A DNA stretch of 11,260 bases, taken from positions 1-11,260 of the forward strand of contig DAOVKH010000032.1 in the NCBI GenBank assembly GCA_030631875.1. The letters are read 5' to 3'. Both the position numbers and the translations under genes were made by a program. Of this stretch, positions 1 to 5,411 are shown piece after piece (position 1 is the stretch's first letter; every line of letters starts with the position of its first letter). This stretch comes from Deltaproteobacteria bacterium. Its GTDB lineage: Bacteria; Desulfobacterota; GWC2-55-46; DRQE01. Under the pieces are notes generated by a model. It had not been told where the DNA came from and did no database searches. It saw nothing but the letters and a program-made list of their open reading frames with translations.

Positions 1-646
1 AAGGCGTGAAATCTTCAATTATACATTCTCTTAGCTCGGTGATTAAATTTGTAGTTGAGTCTTTTATATTATCGCTCGAAAATATAGTTGATATCATGGC
101 GATGCCATATGCGCCGGTATCTATAACTTCGCTTATGTTCTCTTCTTTAATTCCACCCAATGCAAATACAGGAATCTTAATTGCCTCGGTAACCTCTTTT
201 AATGCTCGAAGGCCAAGGGGTGCGCCGTACTTCATCTTAGAAGGTGTTTCGTATATCGGCCCGAAGGTTATGAAGTCCGCGCCATCTGTCTCCGCCTGCA
301 TCGCATCGCTTAGAGAGTGCGTTGAGACGGCAATGAGTTTGTCATCGCCCATCAGAGGTCTTGCATCCGATGGTTTAAAGGAGCTGCTCGTCAGGTGCAG
401 GCCGTCTGCGTCTATGAGCCGTGCTACATCCGCGCGGTCATTTATAAAGAGCTTTGCCTTATAGTCCTTTGTTATACGACTTACTTTTTCTGCGAGGGTT
501 AAGAGGTCAGCTCCTCCAAGCCCCTTTTCTCTAAGCTGTATGGCACGCAGGCCGCCGTCGAGCGAGGCCTTTACCTTATCGATTAAGTCTTTATCGTTAC
601 CGCCGTCTGTTATGGCGTAGAGGTTAAAGTCTACAGTCTTCGCCAC
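1..646 (-). CDS. thiE: Thiamine-phosphate synthase ThiE (3' end cut by window edge)
   Basis: ThiE couples hydroxymethylpyrimidine diphosphate to thiazole phosphate, giving thiamine phosphate in the cytoplasm. Reading the minus strand from 646 gives a TIM-barrel protein with family motifs in order: IQLREK near the N-terminus, LFINDRADVA followed by DGLHL, a STHSL segment, GADFITFGPIYETPSK (the pyrophosphate-binding T-x-K), and a C-terminal PVFALGGI followed by GAYGIAMIS. About 215 codons are present, close to the usual 210-220, so only a few residues are missing. The chosen start is GTG at 646, eight bases after an AAGG that lies inside lgt; another in-frame GTG at 655 is possible. The gene overlaps the lgt stop (631-633) by 16 nt, so the two are probably translationally coupled at the end of the TPP-controlled operon. 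Identity is firm; the exact start is not. Confidence 0.93.
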   Translation of the reverse strand, partial: MAKTVDFNLYAITDGGNDKDLIDKVKASLDGGLRAIQLREKGLGGADLLTLAEKVSRITKDYKAKLFINDRADVARLIDADGLHLTSSSFKPSDARPLMGDDKLIAVSTHSLSDAMQAETDGADFITFGPIYETPSKMKYGAPLGLRALKEVTEAIKIPVFALGGIKEENISEVIDTGAYGIAMISTIFSSDNIKDSTTNLITELRECIIEDFTP

Positions 647-1401
647 AGCCGCCACCTTATGATTACAAAGCCCGCCACGACTATAAGTATGATGCTTGCC
701 ACCTGTGCGGCTCTCAAAGAGCCGGCAACCAAGCTGTCGGCACGGAAGTGCTCGACGAAGAAGCGTCCCGCTGAGTAGAGTACTAAGTAGCTCGTGAATA
801 TAAAGCCCGGCTTGTGGTCCTTCTTCCTTAGCACAAACCATATGAGCAGGAATATTGAGATATTAATTATCATCTCATATAGCATAGTCGGGTGCGTGGC
901 AAGCCCGGGGAATTCATTGCCGGCAATGCTCTCTATAGGGAAGACGATACCCCACGGCAGAGTCGTCGGTACGCCGTGCGCGTCGCCGTTCATGAAGTTA
1001 CCGAAGCGTCCGAATGCTTGGCCGAGTATAAGTGCCGGTGCCACTGAGTCTGCCATCTTCCAGAAAGGAACGTTAGTCCTATTCAGGTATAGCCACCCGG
1101 CCGTAAAGCCTCCCATAACTCCGCCGTGTATGGCAAGCCCTCCGTGCCATACGGCAGGTATCTCCATAAGGTACTCGGAGTAAAAATCCCAGTTAAAGGC
1201 AACGTAGTAGAGGCGCGCTACGACTATTCCGCCGATTACGCACCAGACGACAAAGTTCATTATGTTGTCGGGCGTAAGCGGCAATTTTTTACGCTTCACC
1301 TCGCGCCCTATTATGTAGCTACCGACGACTATGGCGACGACATACATCAAGCCATAGAAGCGTACCTCTATCGGGCCGAGTGTGAATAGTATTGGGTGCA
1401 T
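631..1401 (-). CDS. lgt: Phosphatidylglycerol--prolipoprotein diacylglyceryl transferase Lgt
   Basis: Lgt moves diacylglycerol from phosphatidylglycerol to the lipobox cysteine of preprolipoproteins in the inner membrane, the first step of lipoprotein maturation. The 256-aa product has about seven hydrophobic segments. It carries the family signature GRFGNFMNGDAHG (131-143), the HGG motif at 92-94 (the essential-histidine region of the family), HPTMLYE (170-176) and an arginine-containing GRFFVEHFR (212-220). Length is slightly below the E. coli protein (291 aa) but typical of many Gram-negatives and anaerobes. The ATG at 1401 has a GAGAGG ribosome-binding site eight bases upstream. It sits between thiG and thiE and overlaps thiE by 16 nt, an arrangement unrelated in function. 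The 237-bp gap before it could hold its own promoter, but I see no convincing one. Confidence 0.96.
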   Translation of the reverse strand: MHPILFTLGPIEVRFYGLMYVVAIVVGSYIIGREVKRKKLPLTPDNIMNFVVWCVIGGIVVARLYYVAFNWDFYSEYLMEIPAVWHGGLAIHGGVMGGFTAGWLYLNRTNVPFWKMADSVAPALILGQAFGRFGNFMNGDAHGVPTTLPWGIVFPIESIAGNEFPGLATHPTMLYEMIINISIFLLIWFVLRKKDHKPGFIFTSYLVLYSAGRFFVEHFRADSLVAGSLRAAQVASIILIVVAGFVIIRWRLWRRL

Positions 1402-1468
1402 TTTTTATGCCTCTCTTAATTTATGGTTCTCAATGTACAACCACACATCTAAGACGCTCTGCGTCTAA

Positions 1469-1489
1469 GCCCGCAGAGCGGGTTTGATC
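1469..1489 (+). repeat. Short palindromic repeat, copy 1
   Basis: CCCGC-AGA-GCGGG followed by TTTGATCTT. The near-identical unit recurs at 1556-1578, and related units with 4-nt loops at 4170-4190 and 4192-4210, all in the same orientation and all in non-coding DNA of the thiamine operon. Confidence 0.75.
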
Positions 1490-1555
1490 TTCATCTCAAA
1501 AATCTTCACTTATAATACTCTATTGCGTATGCAAAGTGCCTTGCCTTTACGTCAA

Positions 1556-1578
1556 GCCCGCAGAGCGGGTTCGATCTT
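1556..1578 (+). repeat. Short palindromic repeat, copy 2
   Basis: CCCGC-AGA-GCGGG followed by TTCGATCTT. It differs from copy 1 by one base over 25 (the shared stretch begins two bases earlier with AA), which is too similar for chance in an intergenic gap. Confidence 0.75.
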
Positions 1579-1638
1579 TGCGCAAAAAGTTTTTCACCAT
1601 GCAGAATAATTAGATATGCAAAATATCTCGTCCTTAAG

Positions 1639-2409
1639 TTAACCTATAAGTCCGCCGAGCGGGCTCGATGCCGTGGCGTATAGCTTGCGTGGTATGCGCC
1701 CGGACTCGCTTGCAAGGCGTCCTGCTTCTACGCCAAGGCGCATGGCAGTTGCCATCTTAACGGGATCTTTTGCGTCGGCGATGGCGGTGTTCATAAGGAC
1801 CGCGTCACAGCCAAGCTCCATTGCAAAGGCCGCCTCCGAGGCCGTACCAACGCCTGCGTCCACTATGACCGGTACGCCAGCGTTTTCGAGTATTATGCGT
1901 ATGTTGTATGGATTTCTGATACCAAGGCCGCTTCCAATGGGTGCGGCCAAGGGCATAATCGCCGCGCATCCCAAGTCTTCGAGTTTTCTGGCCATGATCG
2001 GGTCGTCGCTCGTATAGGGGAGAACTGTAAAGCCTTCTTTCACGAGTACGGCTGCGGCTTCAAGTGTTGCTTCATTATCGGGGAAGAGTGTCTTTTCGTC
2101 GCCCAAGACTTCGAGCTTTACGAGATCTATGTCGAGTGCCTCACGAGCTAAGCGGCATGTCCGTATTGCATCGTCTGCGGTGTAGCAGCCGGCCGTATTG
2201 GGCAGGAGCGTGTACTTCGTTCGGTCGATGTAGTCGAGCATGCTCTCGCCTTCGCCCGTGATATTAACGCGCCTTACCGCTACCGTTACGACCTCGGCAC
2301 CGGAGGCCGCAAGGGCTTCCTTCATAAGCTCGTTCGTCGCGTACTTGCCCGTACCTACCATCAGGCGCGAGGTGAATTCATACTTACCAAACTTTAGTTT
2401 TTCCGACAT
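1639..2409 (-). CDS. thiG: Thiazole synthase ThiG
   Basis: ThiG condenses 1-deoxy-D-xylulose 5-phosphate, dehydroglycine and the sulfur of ThiS thiocarboxylate into the thiazole phosphate ring of thiamine. The 256-aa product is full length for the family. K98 in LVKLEVLGD is the lysine that forms the imine with the sugar phosphate. Other hallmarks are RLMVGTGKY (15-23), EVVTVAVRR (39-47), PIGSGLGI, and VDAGVGTASEAAFAMELGCDAV cut across the phosphate-binding loop, ending in SSPLGGLIG. The ATG at 2409 follows AAAGGAGAA at good spacing in the 32-nt gap after thiS. It lies in the TPP-riboswitch operon behind the tyrosine lyase and thiS. No ThiF (the ThiS adenylyltransferase) is visible in the window, so that step must be encoded elsewhere. 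Confidence 0.97.
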   Translation of the reverse strand: MSEKLKFGKYEFTSRLMVGTGKYATNELMKEALAASGAEVVTVAVRRVNITGEGESMLDYIDRTKYTLLPNTAGCYTADDAIRTCRLAREALDIDLVKLEVLGDEKTLFPDNEATLEAAAVLVKEGFTVLPYTSDDPIMARKLEDLGCAAIMPLAAPIGSGLGIRNPYNIRIILENAGVPVIVDAGVGTASEAAFAMELGCDAVLMNTAIADAKDPVKMATAMRLGVEAGRLASESGRIPRKLYATASSPLGGLIG

Positions 2410-2441
2410 ATTATGGTTCTCCTTTAAGTGTTATGCTAAGT

Positions 2442-2645
2442 TTACCCGCCGCCTGTCATGCGCACCACCTCTACGATGTCGCCATCTTCGAGTAGGGCAA
2501 TGTCGTGTGTGCTCTTGGGAACTATCTCACGGTTTCGTTCGACGGCTACTCCAACGGTACTTATATTTAACCCTTCCAGTAATGCGGCAAAGGTAGTGCC
2601 TTCTTCTATTGAGTATGCTTCTCCATTTAGTGTTATCTTTATCAT
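2442..2645 (-). CDS. thiS: Sulfur carrier protein ThiS
   Basis: ThiS is a small beta-grasp (ubiquitin-like) protein whose C-terminal glycine is adenylated and converted to a thiocarboxylate, the sulfur donor for ThiG. The product is 67 aa with family features: a beta-hairpin start (MIKITLNGEAYSIEEG), AVERNREIVPKS in the middle, LLEDGDIVEVVRM, and a C-terminus ending in GGG, so the required terminal Gly-Gly is present. Its ATG overlaps the stop of the upstream tyrosine lyase gene in an ATGA (2642-2645), indicating translational coupling. thiG follows 32 nt later. Identity is secure from sequence and from context. Confidence 0.95.
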   Translation of the reverse strand: MIKITLNGEAYSIEEGTTFAALLEGLNISTVGVAVERNREIVPKSTHDIALLEDGDIVEVVRMTGGG

Positions 2646-4009
2646 AGGTAGAGATCCCGCTCGCCCGCTTCGAGTTTTTTTAACTTCTCTTCTATGGCGG
2701 CCTTTAGGTTTTCGTCCTCAATATCTTTAAGTGCTTTGGCTATGGTCCTATCGTACAGCTCTGCTGTGCCATTTAGCTCTCGGTCAAGTGTGTATTCTTT
2801 TAGCGTTAATATGGCATTTGCCTTGCAAAACTTTTCCATGTCGCCGGAGCTTGTGGTATCTCCGAAGTCTCTGCCAACGCGTCCGGTTCTGTAGCAGGTC
2901 GTACAGAGGCTCGGCATCTCTTTGTCATTTATTACCTGAGCAATCACCTCGTCGAGTGTCTGCGAGGCGGTAGTCTCGAATTGTGCGAGTGTCTTGCTTT
3001 CTTTACCTGTATAGCCGCCAGGCTCTGTGCTCGAAGCGGCACTTAATTGCGACGCGCCGACCTTGAGGAGCGCACTTCGCATCTCCACGGGCTCTCTCGT
3101 CGTAGCGACTATTCCGGCCGTTGGGATCACGAGGCGATAGATTGCCGTAATCTGCTTAAGCTCGCTGTCGCTGACACTATAGCGTCTGGTCGTCTCTTTA
3201 TCCAATGCCGAGTTTACGGTCGGACGAAGGCGTGGTATGGATATTGTATGGGCGTGAGTACCGTAAGTCTCTTTCAGGTACTGCGAATGGCAGATAGTCG
3301 AGAGTACGTCGAAGCGCCAGTCGTATAAGCCTAAGAGCGTGCCGATACCGACATCTTCTATACCAGCCTCCATGGCACGATCCATTACAGAGAGGCGGTA
3401 GTCGTAGTCACGTTTCTTACCGCTTGGGTGTACGGTCTTGTATCGTTCTCTTTTATAGGTCTCTTGAAATACCTGATATACGCCTATGCCTGCGGCCTTC
3501 AGTCTCCTTAAATCTTCTACATCCATGGGTGGTGCGTTTACGTGTACGATGCGTATGGCCGTCTCTTTATATATTGCCTCTACGCACGAGACGATATAAT
3601 CTGTATCAAAGGAGTCGTCCTCGCCCGTTACAAGGAGTATGCGCTTAAGTCCTACTTTCTCCAGCGCGAGTGCTTCATTGACTACCTCTTCTGGCGTGAG
3701 TGCTTTTCTTGGGAGTTCTTTGTTGGCGGATCTAAAGCCGCAGTATAGGCAACCGTTCGTGCAGTGGTTCGATAGGTATAGGGGTGCGAATAAGACGACA
3801 CGGTTACCGAAGAGCCTTTGTTTAACCTCGTAGGCCGCCTTGAATATAAGCTCAAGGTCTCTTTGGTCTTTAACGAGTGTCAGGCGCGCGGCGTCTTCTA
3901 TCGAAAGGCCTTCGCATGCCTCGGCCTTAGTGAGTATGGCGGTAAGCTCGGCCTCGGAAGGAGGCGTTGCGTTACCTATGAGTTCTTCTATGTCGAGGTT
4001 ATATGTCAT
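2642..4009 (-). CDS. thiH: HydG-type radical SAM tyrosine lyase (2-iminoacetate synthase, ThiH role)
   Basis: The 455-aa protein belongs to the ThiH/HydG group of radical SAM tyrosine lyases, which cleave tyrosine to p-cresol and dehydroglycine. Cysteines C83, C87 and C90 form the CX3CX2C radical-SAM cluster site (HCTNGCLYCGF). A second motif, CX2CX22C (C369, C372, C395, in PSLCTTCYRTGRVGRDF onward), is the auxiliary-cluster site characteristic of HydG, the [FeFe]-hydrogenase maturase, and absent from E. coli-type ThiH (about 377 aa). Other matches to HydG are GNRVVLFAPLYLSN, HTISIPRLRP, STEPGGY and ANAILTLKEY. Sequence alone says HydG; context (TPP riboswitch, thiS, thiG, thiE, no hydrogenase genes) says it supplies dehydroglycine to ThiG, so thiH is my functional choice. 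The ATG has no Shine-Dalgarno and directly follows a terminator U-tract. Confidence 0.9.
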   Translation of the reverse strand: MTYNLDIEELIGNATPPSEAELTAILTKAEACEGLSIEDAARLTLVKDQRDLELIFKAAYEVKQRLFGNRVVLFAPLYLSNHCTNGCLYCGFRSANKELPRKALTPEEVVNEALALEKVGLKRILLVTGEDDSFDTDYIVSCVEAIYKETAIRIVHVNAPPMDVEDLRRLKAAGIGVYQVFQETYKRERYKTVHPSGKKRDYDYRLSVMDRAMEAGIEDVGIGTLLGLYDWRFDVLSTICHSQYLKETYGTHAHTISIPRLRPTVNSALDKETTRRYSVSDSELKQITAIYRLVIPTAGIVATTREPVEMRSALLKVGASQLSAASSTEPGGYTGKESKTLAQFETTASQTLDEVIAQVINDKEMPSLCTTCYRTGRVGRDFGDTTSSGDMEKFCKANAILTLKEYTLDRELNGTAELYDRTIAKALKDIEDENLKAAIEEKLKKLEAGERDLYL

Positions 4010-4010
4010 A

Positions 4011-4046
4011 AAAATAAAGAGACCGCCACTGGGGGTGGCGGTCTCT
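4011..4046 (-). terminator. Intrinsic terminator of the TPP riboswitch leader
   Basis: On the minus strand a perfect 12-bp stem (arms 4046-4035 and 4029-4018, AGAGACCGCCAC with its complement) closes a 5-nt loop and is followed by TTTATTTTT, which runs straight into the start codon at 4009. It is the expected expression platform downstream of the TPP aptamer: with ligand bound, transcription should stop here. A competing small hairpin (CTCTT/AAGAG, 4043-4054) overlaps its 5' arm and could take part in switching. Confidence 0.88.
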
Positions 4047-4063
4047 TGTAAGAGGTCTTATTA

Positions 4064-4168
4064 TATCCGCTTCCCTACGTCGGCATTATCCGATTCAGGT
4101 GATTAATTATAAAGGGTCTCTCCATGGGTGGAGACTCTCAGCCGACTCTTCAAATCGGCTCCCCCAGC
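4064..4168 (-). promoter_or_regulatory. TPP riboswitch (THI element)
   Basis: Read on the minus strand, the leader contains the conserved TPP aptamer blocks in order: CTGGGGGAGCC, GGCTGAGAG, GACCCTTT, ACCTGAATCGGATAATGCCG and ACGTAGGGAAGCGG. These are the pyrimidine- and pyrophosphate-sensing helices of the thi-box. The segment between CCCTTT and ACCTGA is AT-rich and somewhat long. An intrinsic terminator follows about 20 nt later, then the first thiamine gene, so the inferred mode is transcriptional attenuation when thiamine pyrophosphate is plentiful. Confidence 0.95.
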
Positions 4169-4169
4169 G

Positions 4170-4190
4170 CCCGCTGTGGCGGGTTTGATC
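4170..4190 (+). repeat. Short palindromic repeat, copy 3
   Basis: CCCGC-TGTG-GCGGG followed by TTTGATC. It is adjacent to copy 4, and the pair forms two tandem hairpins in the mRNA leader between the presumed promoter and the TPP aptamer. Confidence 0.7.
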
Positions 4191-4191
4191 T

Positions 4192-4210
4192 CCCGCTACA
4201 GCGGGTTTGA
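4192..4210 (+). repeat. Short palindromic repeat, copy 4
   Basis: CCCGC-TACA-GCGGG followed by TTTGA. Same stem and same 3' flank as the other three copies, different loop. Confidence 0.7.
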
Positions 4211-4244
4211 TTGTCCCTCCTTAAGTAGGAAGGCTAGTTAATTT

Positions 4245-4273
4245 AGGTTATCAGTAAGTCTCCTTGGTGTCAA
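4245..4273 (-). promoter_or_regulatory. Probable promoter of the thiamine operon
   Basis: A perfect -35 TTGACA (4273-4268, minus strand) is followed after 17 nt by TAACCT (4250-4245), a poor -10. It lies just beyond the stop of the upstream zinc-ribbon gene and upstream of the riboswitch, where the operon promoter should be. Confidence 0.45.
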
Positions 4274-4275
4274 GA

Positions 4276-4842
4276 CTAACAGGTAGAACAATCATCCCCG
4301 CTACCCATGCCCGATAGGTTAAGTCCGCAGTCAGGGCATTCGTCGGCACCTCCCGTCGGTGATGTGCAGGCCGGGCACTGCCCCGAGCCCAAGAGGTCCT
4401 TACTCTCCTTCATATCAGGAAAGACCGTGTGCATGTGCTCTTCTATGGCTCGAAGTGCGGCATCCTCGTCGGCTAATTCGACGACTATCTCCGAGGGCAG
4501 GTCGCCAAGTGTCTTCTTCCCGCACGAAGAGCCGGCGTCTGCTCCTTCGGCCTCGACTATTTCATAAGCTATATCAGCCTTTGTCAGTATCGGAGCTATG
4601 GCCGAGAGGTAGCTGAGCTTGCCGGTCTCTACGCAGGCGAGTGTGCCCGTCAGCTCCCTTACTATGCGTGGCGCTGCGTCGCCAAAGGCTTCCTTCTCTA
4701 TATGATGCCCCTTTGTGACGGCATCCTTTACCTCTGCGTAGGCCTCAGGCGTGGTGAGGGCTACCTCACAGACGTTACACCTCTCGATGTGGGCGAAGAA
4801 CTCGGCCTCACAATTCGGACATATCTTTATGGTCTCTTGCAT
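4276..4842 (-). CDS. Zinc-ribbon protein of unknown function
   Basis: From the ATG at 4842 the product is 188 aa and soluble. It starts with a zinc ribbon (C8, C11, C22, C25: CPNC...CNVC). A middle alpha/beta segment of about 60-140 follows, in which VVELADEDAALRAIEEH vaguely recalls the DUF2007 'signal transducing' type; this is a weak impression only. A second ribbon near the end (C156, C159, C169, C172: CPAC...CPDCG) precedes a terminal CSTC. No catalytic motif is seen. In-frame alternatives start at TTG 4878 and ATG 4866. I prefer 4842 because the first ribbon follows at once and because a promoter-like TTGAAA-N18-TACACT ends six bases before this ATG, which would make the mRNA leaderless. 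No Shine-Dalgarno is present at any candidate. It is co-directional with the thiamine operon, but a promoter separates them. Confidence 0.75.
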   Translation of the reverse strand: MQETIKICPNCEAEFFAHIERCNVCEVALTTPEAYAEVKDAVTKGHHIEKEAFGDAAPRIVRELTGTLACVETGKLSYLSAIAPILTKADIAYEIVEAEGADAGSSCGKKTLGDLPSEIVVELADEDAALRAIEEHMHTVFPDMKESKDLLGSGQCPACTSPTGGADECPDCGLNLSGMGSGDDCSTC

Positions 4843-4848
4843 AGCTAT

Positions 4849-4878
4849 AGTGTAATGGATTACCATGAAGGTTTTCAA
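4849..4878 (-). promoter_or_regulatory. Possible promoter giving a leaderless mRNA
   Basis: TTGAAA (4878-4873) and TACACT (4854-4849) on the minus strand are 18 nt apart. The A of the ATG at 4842 is 7 nt beyond the -10, the usual distance for a transcription start. Confidence 0.4.
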
Positions 4879-4915
4879 GTAAAAATTAGCAGTAAATAAA
4901 AAGCGTACTTGATAA

Positions 4916-4946
4916 TTGCCCCTCAGTCGTGATACAAAGGTATATT
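4916..4946 (+). promoter_or_regulatory. Possible tRNA promoter
   Basis: TATATT (4941-4946) lies 11 nt before tRNA-Ser, with a weak TTGCCC (4916-4921) at a long 19-nt spacing. The position suits a tRNA promoter; the match is modest. Confidence 0.35.
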
Positions 4947-4957
4947 ACCAAGTGCGT

Positions 4958-5051
<94 letters not shown>

Positions 5052-5076
5052 ACTTTTTTAATCCACTTCACCTTGC

Positions 5077-5153
5077 GCGCCCGTAGCTCAACTGGACAGA
5101 GCGTCTGGCTACGAACCAGGAGGTTGGGGGTTCGACTCCCTCCGGGCGCACCA
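5077..5153 (+). tRNA. tRNA-Arg (anticodon ACG)
   Basis: The acceptor stem GCGCCCG (5077-5083) pairs with CGGGCGC (5143-5149), followed by discriminator A and encoded CCA (5151-5153). The anticodon stem TCTGG/CCAGG encloses CTACGAA with ACG at 5111-5113, whose A is normally deaminated to inosine to read CGU/CGC/CGA. D-arm (AGCTCAACTGGACAGAGC) and T-arm (GGTTCGACTCC) are standard. Length is 77 nt. A structured repeat begins 12 nt downstream. Confidence 0.97.
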
Positions 5154-5165
5154 CTTACTATTCTT

Positions 5166-5287
5166 GCGACTTCGATAAGTCTCCGTATCCTGCGTTACGC
5201 TTCAAAATCACTCACTCGACGCACCTAAAAGTGCGACTCGCTCTCAATTTTTTGCGTGCCTTGACTACGGAGACTTCTCTTTGTCGC
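5166..5287 (-). repeat. Structured repeat family, copy A
   Basis: Read on the minus strand, the unit opens GCGACAAAGAGAAG and ends GTCGC. Outer stem P1 is GCGAC (5287-5283) with GTCGC (5170-5166). P2 is a perfect 11-bp AAGTCTCCGTA (5276-5266) with TACGGAGACTT (5187-5177). P3 is AAAATT with GATTTT. The apical P4 is CGCAC with GTGCG around TTTTAG. It shares GAGAGCGAGTCG with copy B, TTTTAGGT with copy C, and GCGTAACGCAG with copy C. A second 5' module (GCGGCAAAGAGAAG) occurs just outside at 5308-5321, suggesting a partial duplication. It lies between tRNA-Arg and the OLD nuclease promoter. Confidence 0.8.
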
Positions 5288-5298
5288 CGTAGTTTTTT
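5264..5298 (+). terminator. Possible terminator after the tRNA genes
   Basis: On the plus strand ACTACGG (5264-5270) pairs with CCGTAGT (5287-5293) across a 16-nt loop, then TTTTTT ends at 5298. It overlaps the 5' part of repeat copy A, and its pairing excludes the P2 stem of that repeat. The loop is large, so efficiency is uncertain. Confidence 0.4.
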
Positions 5299-5333
5299 AC
5301 AGTAACTCTTCTCTTTGCCGCGGGTGGTTTTTG

Positions 5334-5362
5334 TTGAAGAACGTGCGTGTGGGTGGTATAAA
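5334..5362 (+). promoter_or_regulatory. Promoter of the OLD-family nuclease gene
   Basis: TTGAAG (5334-5339) and TATAAA (5357-5362) are exactly 17 nt apart, each with one mismatch to the sigma70 consensus. The expected start near 5369 gives a leader of about 43 nt with a GAGG site before the ATG at 5412. Confidence 0.65.
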
Positions 5363-5411
5363 GAGTAAGTAAGGATTGTCGGTGGATGTAACTCACCCTG
5401 AGGAATTAAAA

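Larger units (their letters stand above)
1402..1638. other. thiG-lgt intergenic gap with short palindromes
   Basis: This 237-bp non-coding gap inside the thi-lgt cluster holds a perfect hairpin AGACGC-TCT-GCGTCT (1452-1466) and two copies of a short palindromic repeat (entered separately). Neither hairpin is followed by a T-run on the minus strand, so they do not look like ordinary terminators of the thiH-S-G transcript. No clear promoter for lgt is visible, although an AT-rich stretch around 1508-1520 could contain one. Confidence 0.6.

Noticed and set aside
1652..1669. A fifth look-alike of the short palindrome (CCGC-CGA-GCGG, then GCTCGAT)
   Set aside because: It lies in the conserved SSPLGGLIG coding end of thiG, so protein constraint explains it.
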